From Enterobacterales bacterium (lineage in GTDB: Bacteria; Pseudomonadota; Gammaproteobacteria; Enterobacterales; Enterobacteriaceae), in contig CANJWD010000010.1 of the NCBI GenBank assembly GCA_947478475.1, forward strand, positions 1 through 34,986: a stretch of DNA of 34,986 nucleotides. The letters run 5' to 3'. Under the pieces are notes generated by a model. It did no database searches. It was not told where the DNA came from and saw only the letters and a program-made list of their open reading frames with translations. A program made the position numbers and the translations under genes. Within the stretch, counting starts at the first letter, position 1; every line of letters begins with the position of its first letter. Positions 24,477 through 30,776 of the stretch are shown here, piece by piece.

Positions 24477-26198
24477 ATGAATGATATGAGTGTACGAACC
24501 AGTACGAGTTTTTACATTCCGAAAGGGCCTGTAGAGAGCGATGCTGCTGACAGCACTAACAGCAGCACTGACAGCAGCATTAGCCTGAAGGGGATGGAGG
24601 CGTTGCGAGACGATCTGGTGAAGTCTGCCAGTAAAAAGGGGGGCAGCGACAGCGCGCCGAAACTGGAATTGCGGGAGCCCGCCAGCCCGGCGGAAAAACA
24701 GGCTACCCTCCAATTTTTTGAAGAAAATGCGACTAAAATAATTGGTGCTATGGCGTCGCTGGGCTCATTTGCGACAGCACAATTTACCCAGATGATGAAT
24801 AGCGCTACGGAAAGAAATATTTTTGCAGCGGTGGCCGGTGCACTGCCTGCGGTGGTTAACAGCGGTCTTGGTATTCTGTATGCCATTCTTAATCCACAGT
24901 CATCCAGTGGCGGTGGCAAGACAGATACATACTCCGCGTCGGCTAATCAGTTATCCGCGGCGGCAAATCAGTTATCGAAGACAGGCAGCAAGATAGCAGA
25001 TAAGGAGATCGCGGCCATAGTTATGGGTCTGGCACAGGGAGCTGAACGTGCAGGGCTCGGTGTTATCGGTATTGCTGCCGCTGCCACCCGTGAACCGATG
25101 GATGTGGCGGAAATACTGAAATCGATGGCAGGTGTGGCGGATGGTGTTTTGGGTATGGTCTCTGCTGTGACGGTGGATGAAAAGAATTCTGCCGCGATTT
25201 CTGCTGCCAGGCAGGAGATTGAAACCGTGGCGCAGCAGATTGTTGCTGCTGCCAACGGTGAACCGGTGGATGTCGCCAGTGTGCTGGCGCAATTGGGTAC
25301 AGTAGTAGCTGATATCTCAGCCATTATTACTGCCACGACAGATGAAAAAGTGGCCGCTATGGTATCCGGCGTACTAAAACCTGTGAGTGGTACACTGGGA
25401 GTGATATCGCAAGGTATTATGCTGAAGACTAACAGTGCTGACATCATGAATGCGGAGCTGAAGAAGTCTATCGCTGAAACCCGTGATCTCACCCTTGAAC
25501 AGCAGGCAAAATCGACTGCCGTCAGAGCCGAAGCTGCAAAGAATGAGCAGAATGCACTGATAGAGAAAGCCACCCTGGAGATGGCCACTAGCATCGCCGG
25601 CACGGTGGCCAGTACCGGGGCCGCCGTTGCCGGAACGGCGATGAGTGTCAAAGCCAATAGTAATGCGACCACCGCGGCCAAGGGGAAACAGGCTGAGCTG
25701 GGTCCTTTAACCGAGAATAAAGCCGACCTGACCGCAAAAATAAAGAGCGATACTGCAGCACTGAAAAAGGATGACCTCAATTTAAAAACGGACAAGCAGA
25801 AAGCGATGAATGAGTCGTCGCGGACGGAGGTGGAAAGCAGAATAGAGAGTAACAGGGCGGAAATCGCCAGAATTGACGCTGAGACAGCAGAGATCGAACT
25901 CAATTTTACCGCCCGGACAAATCAGATAAACGCCTCTGATAAGCATGGAATGGCGGTGACAGAAATGGGTAAGCTGGCAGGCGCTACTACCACAGCTGGA
26001 GCCGGCGTGGCTGCTGCGGATAAGGGGGCTGAGGCCAGTGAATCCGCGTTACAGAGAAGCCTGGCGGAATCCGGTGAGGAACAGGCAAGAGGGATGACAA
26101 AAGTTCTGGATGAACTGAGTGAAAGTTTCACCAGGCTGGTAAAGGAAATAAAAGATAGCGCGATTAGCCTGATGTCATCCATTGTGAGAGGGGGCTAA
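24477..26198 (+). CDS. sipC: SipC/SctB, second translocon protein, with internal repeats
   Basis: The 573 residues compare with about 409 in Salmonella. SipC partners SipB in the pore and, in Salmonella, also binds and nucleates actin. The hydrophobic region starts at about residue 86 (IIGAMASLGSFATAQF) and continues through 118-140. From about residue 176 to 320 an approximately 57-residue unit is repeated: REPMDVAEILKSMAGVADG against GEPVDVASVLAQLGTVVAD, with the shared linker TVDEKNSAA / TTDEKVAA. The C-terminal 200 residues are charged coiled coil ending in LMSSIVRGG. The ATG has AAGGGG upstream. Assignment follows gene order and character. Confidence 0.87.
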   Translation: MNDMSVRTSTSFYIPKGPVESDAADSTNSSTDSSISLKGMEALRDDLVKSASKKGGSDSAPKLELREPASPAEKQATLQFFEENATKIIGAMASLGSFATAQFTQMMNSATERNIFAAVAGALPAVVNSGLGILYAILNPQSSSGGGKTDTYSASANQLSAAANQLSKTGSKIADKEIAAIVMGLAQGAERAGLGVIGIAAAATREPMDVAEILKSMAGVADGVLGMVSAVTVDEKNSAAISAARQEIETVAQQIVAAANGEPVDVASVLAQLGTVVADISAIITATTDEKVAAMVSGVLKPVSGTLGVISQGIMLKTNSADIMNAELKKSIAETRDLTLEQQAKSTAVRAEAAKNEQNALIEKATLEMATSIAGTVASTGAAVAGTAMSVKANSNATTAAKGKQAELGPLTENKADLTAKIKSDTAALKKDDLNLKTDKQKAMNESSRTEVESRIESNRAEIARIDAETAEIELNFTARTNQINASDKHGMAVTEMGKLAGATTTAGAGVAAADKGAEASESALQRSLAESGEEQARGMTKVLDELSESFTRLVKEIKDSAISLMSSIVRGG

Positions 26199-26310
26199 CG
26201 GCCAGATACTAAATCCGATCCGATAGCAATGCCGGTCGTTTTCGGTAGCAATAATAAGAGCCTGGCTCTGTCGCTGAGCCAGCGCCGCTTCACTGATAAC
26301 AGATGCACTG

Positions 26311-26349
26311 ATAACAGAATGGACAGCCTGTGCATTCTGTTATTTTTTA
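26311..26349 (+). terminator. Terminator-like hairpin between sipC and sipD
   Basis: Bases 26311-26321 pair perfectly over 11 positions with 26333-26343 around an 11-base loop, and the stem is followed by TTTTT. A second perfect 7-bp hairpin (CTGGCTC / GAGCCAG, 26262-26282) lies just upstream, and a 12-base element (CACTGATAACAG) is present twice at its side. The 193-base sipC-sipD gap holds no convincing gene. This could lower sipD transcription relative to sipBC or be an attenuator. Confidence 0.6.
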
Positions 26350-26391
26350 TCCTGTTTGTTCTGTTAATTTGTTCTGTCGGGAGTCCTTTTT

Positions 26392-27780
26392 ATGCCAGAT
26401 ATCAGCATCGGCAAGTCTCATACCACTTTTATGCCCCGCTCTCCGGTGGCTTCCGGTAGCGCAGTGAATGAGGGCAGCACCCTGGATGCAGCGCTTATCG
26501 CTCTGGAACAGCAGCTAACGAACACGCTGCCCGCCGGCCCCCTTCAGGAACGCGCGCTCCAGGCGCATCAGGATATCCGCGGGCTGCTGCAAAGATTTGA
26601 ACAGCGCACTGGTAAGCCGCCAGCCAGCCGGCCGGTGAGAGCAACCTCATCAGCGCTGGAGAGCCTGCGCCAGCAGCAGGAGGCGGCGCTTAGTCATCTT
26701 ACCGAAAGCGTTAAGCCGCTGGTCATTGATAATCCGGCGGCGATTAAAAATGCGGCGGCGGCGGGTATCCAAAACAGTGAAAACCAGCACAGCGCCATGA
26801 AACAGCTGCAAACGGCAGAGAGTCTCTACCGGCAGAAAAGAGCCGTCAACGCCGCGGCAGCGCAACGTGAGCCTAATCCGTGGCCCGATCCCTGGCCCGG
26901 ACCACCGCCCGCTGCAGACTTCAAAAGTGATTTTTATATGTTTTGGGAGATGCAGGAGGACATTAAGCAGATTGATAGCAGTTATATCAAAGCGTACGAG
27001 CATATTATGGGTGGTAATAAGACAGCTCCACTGGATCCAGAGGGATATACCGGATTTTTCAATACGCTAAGCAAAGCGATGAATGATAAAACCAAGTTTC
27101 TCAAGGCCAGCACCTCCTCTGACGCCGGAAGAATACACTTTGATTACAGTGGATTTCGTAGCCAGTTTTTGACAGCGATGTATAAATACCTTCCTCCAGG
27201 TTTCACGGCACCACTTTTTCCGCGTCCCGCTGGTGACAATGGCATTAGCTTACGCATCTATAGTCATCCACTGCCGGATGCTGCTCATGCCGCTATCGCG
27301 GTGAGCGGGAAGGCTACTTCCATGGAAAATCCCGATCTCACAACCAGGCCGCCCGATAATATTGCCATTTACTTTCTTGAAGCGATAGATTTCGATGAGA
27401 GGACTACTGATTTGCTTGCCCAGGCTGCGGTGGTTAACTACTGGAAGGAAAATTTAGGCGCTGGTTTTTATGTGCAGCAGGGGACTGGGCTGGATGGCAA
27501 GCAGAAAATTTACGTTTATGCGGACACCAGCATTGTGGCTGATATGGTAGTGAGTATCGCTAATTCTTTTTTTAGCATCGCTCCTAATGAGATAATGCAG
27601 CAGACTTACAGCTCCTGGGAGACCGCCTGGAATGGCAACCAGACCACGGTGACCAATACGACACAGCGTATTGGCGACCTTTACAGCTCCGCTAACCGGA
27701 CATTTGATAACCTGACCCGCATTATGACCAGTGCCTTCCAGTCCTGTGTCGACTGCGCTAAAGATTTTTTAAGAGTGTAA
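26392..27780 (+). CDS. sipD: SipD/SctA, needle-tip protein, extended
   Basis: The 462 residues compare with 343 in Salmonella. SipD caps the needle, senses the host and scaffolds SipB/SipC insertion. The C-terminal helix carries the family ending, with NTTQRIGDLYSSANRTFDN and a terminal SCVDCAKDFLRV comparable to the ETAKSFLQG end of SipD. The first 160 residues are helical, Ala/Gln-rich and longer than usual. A proline and tryptophan patch (EPNPWPDPWPGPPPAAD) at about 162-178 leads into the folded part. The ATG has GGGAG eight bases upstream. It is followed after three bases by iacP. Confidence 0.85.
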   Translation: MPDISIGKSHTTFMPRSPVASGSAVNEGSTLDAALIALEQQLTNTLPAGPLQERALQAHQDIRGLLQRFEQRTGKPPASRPVRATSSALESLRQQQEAALSHLTESVKPLVIDNPAAIKNAAAAGIQNSENQHSAMKQLQTAESLYRQKRAVNAAAAQREPNPWPDPWPGPPPAADFKSDFYMFWEMQEDIKQIDSSYIKAYEHIMGGNKTAPLDPEGYTGFFNTLSKAMNDKTKFLKASTSSDAGRIHFDYSGFRSQFLTAMYKYLPPGFTAPLFPRPAGDNGISLRIYSHPLPDAAHAAIAVSGKATSMENPDLTTRPPDNIAIYFLEAIDFDERTTDLLAQAAVVNYWKENLGAGFYVQQGTGLDGKQKIYVYADTSIVADMVVSIANSFFSIAPNEIMQQTYSSWETAWNGNQTTVTNTTQRIGDLYSSANRTFDNLTRIMTSAFQSCVDCAKDFLRV

Positions 27781-27783
27781 TTT

Positions 27784-28056
27784 ATGGCGACTGAGACCGC
27801 AGCGTGCCCCATGCCGGATGTGAAGATTTTGGCGGAGATCACAGCGATTATCGCATCGATTCTGCTTAACGATTATGAAATAACCGCGGCCAGCCAGCTT
27901 ATTGGCGATCTGAAAATGGACTCCGTCTATATGATAGAGTTTGTTATAGCGCTGGAGGGGCAGTATCAGTTTAAAATCACGCCTGCGCAAATCGCTAAAT
28001 TATCCAGCGTTGGCGATGTGGTGGCGTTAATTATGGCAGTCACATCTGCACGCTGA
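27784..28056 (+). CDS. iacP: IacP, T3SS-specific acyl carrier protein
   Basis: The 90 residues compare with 82 in Salmonella IacP. It is an acyl-carrier-like protein needed for full effector secretion. The four-helix ACP layout is visible, and the phosphopantetheine serine lies at residue 47 in DLKMDSVYMIEF. The usual DSL has become DSV, a mild change at the position that follows the serine. Encoded three bases after sipD as in SPI-1, so it ends the sip operon. How it acts (acyl transfer or a protein contact) is not settled for the family. Confidence 0.85.
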   Translation: MATETAACPMPDVKILAEITAIIASILLNDYEITAASQLIGDLKMDSVYMIEFVIALEGQYQFKITPAQIAKLSSVGDVVALIMAVTSAR

Positions 28057-28197
28057 CTGTTGCAGCTCTACCATATGTACACTACCATATGTACATCTAA
28101 AGCAGAGGCTAGCAGCGTTTGTCCTACAAAGCACAGCGAAGAAATGATGTCGTCTGGCTGCATCGGTGCTGAGGTATTTTGATACTATCAATACATT

Positions 28198-28211
28198 TGA
28201 GTCATGACTCA
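28198..28211. promoter_or_regulatory. 14-bp perfect palindrome downstream of iacP
   Basis: TGAGTCATGACTCA reads the same on both strands. It lies between the converging ends of iacP and the ToxR-like regulator, close to a second dyad (TTGATA-C-TATCAA at about 28179-28191). A doubled CCATATGTACA-type element occurs at 28070-28096. A regulator dimer could bind here, but no partner is known. Confidence 0.35.
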
Positions 28212-28220
28212 CGCCTGATT

Positions 28221-28916
28221 TTAATTTTTGCAGAAAAATGAAATAAGAAATACGATATTGGTGAAAATAATCAGTAAACCAACATTTATTCCGTATTCAT
28301 AGTGTTTGTTAGCAAAGTGTTTGTTAGCAAAGTGTTTGTTAGCAAAGTGTTTGTTAGCAAAGTGTTTGTTAGCAGATAAAACGTCAGAAGATACAATATC
28401 AGCGTCAGAGCAGGTTAGTTGATTTTCATTAAATCGTTGTAACGCTTCCGGCGATCGCCTGGCATTAAACAGTGTCTGGCTGATGTTATTGCTGGTGTTA
28501 TTGCTAATGTTATTGTTGTGCTGTTGATTGTCATTAATTTCATGACACGCAGTGAATGTGGTACTGTCATTGTCCGCTGGCTGCACGGGAAGAATACAAA
28601 CCAGCCCTATTCCGGACTGAGTACGAAGCGTTTCTTTAGGCAGCCCGACGGAGAGCAGTTTTTTACGCAATAAATGAATAACTTTATAGTAGCTACTGTC
28701 TGAGACGATAATATTACGCTGCCCCCAAAGACCTTCCATCAGATCATGTTTGCGGCTATAACCCAGTAGTACCATATGCAGTAATCGCCCTTCTTTGTGC
28801 GACATATAAACGGATTGATGGTTACAGCCGTCGCTTAATTTCATACTGACGGGATCAAAATGAAACCGGTTATCCATAAGAAAGCAATTTTTTTCAGTTT
28901 TCTGGTGTTCATTCAT
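28221..28916 (-). CDS. ToxR/CadC-type membrane-anchored winged-helix regulator
   Basis: The product has 231 residues. Residues about 15-110 form an OmpR/PhoB-type winged helix: strands at the start, KEGRLLHMVL, DLMEGLWGQRNIIVSDSSYYKVIHLLRKKL as the recognition region, and LRTQSGIGLVCIL as the wing. A polar linker rich in Asn, Ser and Gln follows (110-180). Next come five ANKHF-type repeats (182-206) and one C-terminal membrane helix (about 209-228). This is the ToxR, CadC and YqeI plan, with the DNA-binding domain in the cytoplasm and essentially no periplasmic sensor domain. Next to a T3SS it is a likely regulator of it. It takes the place of HilA in function only by speculation. Transcribed toward iacP. 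Confidence 0.75.
   Translation of the reverse strand: MNEHQKTEKNCFLMDNRFHFDPVSMKLSDGCNHQSVYMSHKEGRLLHMVLLGYSRKHDLMEGLWGQRNIIVSDSSYYKVIHLLRKKLLSVGLPKETLRTQSGIGLVCILPVQPADNDSTTFTACHEINDNQQHNNNISNNTSNNISQTLFNARRSPEALQRFNENQLTCSDADIVSSDVLSANKHFANKHFANKHFANKHFANKHYEYGINVGLLIIFTNIVFLISFFCKN
28297..28370 (-). repeat. 15-bp tandem repeat in the regulator gene
   Basis: AGCAAAGTGTTTGTT (plus strand) occurs four times perfectly at 28311-28370, with a partial fifth copy before it. The unit is in frame and encodes ANKHF on the minus strand. It separates the DNA-binding domain from the membrane helix. Confidence 0.95.
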
Positions 28917-28974
28917 AATTTATTTACTCTGATGCTGAATTAAAATTATCCCAAAAGGCAGAAAAATAAATTTT

Positions 28975-29025
28975 GTGCCGTTGCATTCAGTAGCGAAAGA
29001 TACTGAAATTTATTTCTTACGGCAC
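28975..29025 (-). promoter_or_regulatory. Nested inverted repeat upstream of the ToxR-like gene
   Basis: GTGCCGT (28975-28981) pairs with ACGGCAC (29019-29025). Inside it TTCAGTA (28986-28992) pairs with TACTGAA (29001-29007) around an 8-base loop. Both arms are perfect 7-mers. The element starts 59 bases upstream of the regulator start, so it is either an operator dyad or a structured leader RNA. The surrounding 28917-29116 region is AT-rich and has no gene. Confidence 0.5.
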
Positions 29026-29116
29026 GGTGGTATGAATTTTTTGTTAAAGTATTTAACTAGCGTCGTTTCTGGTAAAAATTACGTTAAATAAATTTGTTTT
29101 TTTATTAAAAAAACTA

Positions 29117-29251
29117 TTATTCCATTGCTGAAGTATCATCCATGAAAGTATGCTCATACCGGAATGATGAGTGAGAGAGCATGCAGGAAAAAGAAAGCAG
29201 CGTTATCACTACTGCGACAGACCATACGATGAGGAATATTTTCTTTTTCAT
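29117..29251 (-). CDS. 44-residue lipoprotein-like small protein
   Basis: An ATG frame with GGAGC six bases upstream encodes MKKKIF, then a hydrophobic stretch (LIVWSVAVVITLLS), a lipobox-like SFSC with cysteine at residue 23, and a short polar tail (HSSFRYEHTFMDDTSAME). It looks like a tiny lipoprotein or lysis-like peptide, or a single-pass membrane protein. I do not recognise the family. It lies upstream of, and in the same direction as, the ToxR-like regulator, so the two could be co-transcribed. An AT-only inverted repeat (29096-29114) follows its stop. The typical invH pilotin is much longer (about 147 residues), so this is not a clear pilotin. Confidence 0.5.
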   Translation of the reverse strand: MKKKIFLIVWSVAVVITLLSFSCMLSHSSFRYEHTFMDDTSAME

Positions 29252-29435
29252 ATTTGCTCCGTTGCCAAACCAAAAAAATAACAGGATCACTGTGTTAAAA
29301 TTGAGGTTATATATAGCTGAAATGATTCACTCATGGCTCATCAGCGTCTGAACGGAATATAACATAGCCGAATGTCATCAATACAGCGCATAAAATTAAA
29401 ATGACCGAATTCTTATAGTGCACGTTTATTTGATG

Positions 29436-29461
29436 GGGGCCAATAAATGGCCCCGTTTTTA
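29436..29461 (+). terminator. Orphan rho-independent terminator
   Basis: GGGGCC (29436-29441) and GGCCCC (29449-29454) form a perfect GC-rich stem with a seven-base loop, followed by GTTTTT. No plus-strand gene ends nearby: iacP stops about 1.4 kb upstream and the genes between are on the minus strand. It could end a small RNA starting in 29252-29435 (for instance from TATAGT near 29415), or be left from a lost gene. Confidence 0.6.
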
Positions 29462-29482
29462 TATCCTGTTATCTTCTTTTAT

Positions 29483-29609
29483 CAGTCTCATCTATCAATC
29501 TCAGTCTCATCTATCAATCTCAGTCTCATCTATCAATCTCAGTCTCATCTGTCAGTCTCATCCTCATTTATCAGTCTCATCCTTATTTGTCAGTCTTATC
29601 GTCTATTGG
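29483..29609. repeat. Degenerate 19-bp tandem repeat array
   Basis: CAGTCTCATCTATCAATCT is present three times perfectly (29483-29539), then a 13-base partial unit, then three diverged 19-base units starting CAGTCTCATC or CAGTCTTATC. It is non-coding (frames through it are repeat artefacts), lies directly after the orphan terminator and ends before ldhA. Confidence 0.88.
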
Positions 29610-29642
29610 CCTTATCATGCAGAACAACCGGCATAAAAATGA

Positions 29643-30635
29643 CTATTGGAGTAAATTGGGACAATGCTGCCCGTTCATGAGCGTGTCAATGTTTTTCAGT
29701 GTTGTCTCAGAGAGCGTTGTCAGGGCTTCTTCGGTTAAAAAAGCCTGATGACCGGTGAACAGGACATTGTGGCAGGATGAGAGGCGGAGAAAGATATCAT
29801 CCTGAATAACATCACTGGATTTATCGTTAAAAAACAGGCCGCGCTCTCTCTCATACACGTCCATACCAAGGAAGCCAATTTTGTGCTGTTTCAGTGCGTC
29901 GATGGCCGCAGCGGAGTCAATCAGACCGCCACGGCTGGTATTAATTATCATGACGCCCTTTTTCATTTGATCAAAAGCCGCCCTGTTCAGCAGATGGTAA
30001 TTTTCTTCTGACATTGGGCAGTGCAGTGTAATGATGTCAGCCTGGCGGTACAGGGTAGTGAGATCGACATATTCTGCCCCGAGTGTCAATGCCAGTGGGT
30101 TGGGGAAGGGATCGCAGGCCAGTAAACGCATCCCAAACCCGTTGAGTATGCGCAGAATGGCAATGCCCGTTTTACCGGTACCAATAATTCCGGCGGTGCG
30201 GCCATGCATGTTGAATCCAATTAATCCTTCCAGAGAAAAATTGGCATCACGGGTACGCTGATAAGCGCGGTGAATATGGCGATTCAGGCTCATTATCATG
30301 CCCACGGCGTGTTCGGCAACCGCTTCCGGAGAGTAAGCTGGAACACGGACTACCTGAATACCCAACTCCTTTGCCGCGGCTAAATCAACGTTATCGAATC
30401 CGGCACAGCGCAGCGCCACTATTTTCACACCAAGTTGCGCCAGTTCAGTTAATACCTTGCGTCCGCAGTCATCATTAACGAAAATAGAGATGGCGGCGCA
30501 CCCGGTGGCAGTTTTTGCCGTAGCGGGCGTCAGCAGAAAGTCGAAAAACACCAGTTCGTAACCAAACTGCTGGTTGACCCGTTCAAAATAGTCCCGGTCG
30601 TACTGTTTACTGCTATATATCGCTAATTTCACCAT
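29643..30635 (-). CDS. ldhA: D-lactate dehydrogenase, fermentative
   Basis: The 330 residues compare with 329 in E. coli LdhA. It reduces pyruvate to D-lactate with NADH during fermentation. The nucleotide-binding Rossmann motif GIIGTGKTGIAILR is at about 149-162. The catalytic Arg lies in INTSRGGLID, the Glu in the following segment and the catalytic His in FTGHQAF, and all are present. Substrate-domain segments (LRCAGFDNVDL, VPAYSPEAVAEHAVGMI) match the family. The start has a GAGGCG just upstream, and the next codon is GTG. Divergent from hrpA across 141 bases. In E. coli these genes also lie in the same chromosomal neighbourhood, so this is ordinary backbone to the right of the T3SS. Confidence 0.97.
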   Translation of the reverse strand: MVKLAIYSSKQYDRDYFERVNQQFGYELVFFDFLLTPATAKTATGCAAISIFVNDDCGRKVLTELAQLGVKIVALRCAGFDNVDLAAAKELGIQVVRVPAYSPEAVAEHAVGMIMSLNRHIHRAYQRTRDANFSLEGLIGFNMHGRTAGIIGTGKTGIAILRILNGFGMRLLACDPFPNPLALTLGAEYVDLTTLYRQADIITLHCPMSEENYHLLNRAAFDQMKKGVMIINTSRGGLIDSAAAIDALKQHKIGFLGMDVYERERGLFFNDKSSDVIQDDIFLRLSSCHNVLFTGHQAFLTEEALTTLSETTLKNIDTLMNGQHCPNLLQ

Positions 30636-30720
30636 GCTTCGCCTCGATAGTAAAATTCGGTAGTAAAATAGAGATCACCAGGTTAACAGAATTTAATTAA
30701 CCGTACAATTTCTCCGTGAA

Positions 30721-30740
30721 TTGCGCTGAATTGCGCTGAA
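30721..30740. repeat. 10-bp tandem duplication upstream of hrpA
   Basis: TTGCGCTGAA is duplicated head to tail in the ldhA-hrpA intergenic region, 37 bases before the hrpA start. Confidence 0.8.
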
Positions 30741-30776
30741 GGCCGGGCATCCGGATAAGAATAAGGAACACTGACA

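Noticed and set aside
24968..25903. 311-codon open frame on the minus strand opposite sipC
   Set aside because: It is a shadow of the Ala/Gly/Thr-rich sipC frame: the product is a Ser/Ala/Ile/Leu mixture with no motif, no ribosome site and no gap in the plus-strand gene.
26229..26459. 76-codon plus-strand frame with a hydrophobic part between sipC and sipD
   Set aside because: It has no ribosome site, runs through the terminator hairpin and overlaps the sipD start in another frame. The hydrophobic run comes from the T-rich DNA.
29483..29609. 19-bp repeat array considered as a CRISPR
   Set aside because: The units are directly adjacent without spacers, too short, and there are no cas genes, so it is a simple tandem repeat.
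29418..29680. Two short Ser/Ile/Leu-rich frames over the 19-bp repeats
   Set aside because: They are open only because the repeats have no stop in two frames. There is no ribosome site and both run through the terminator.
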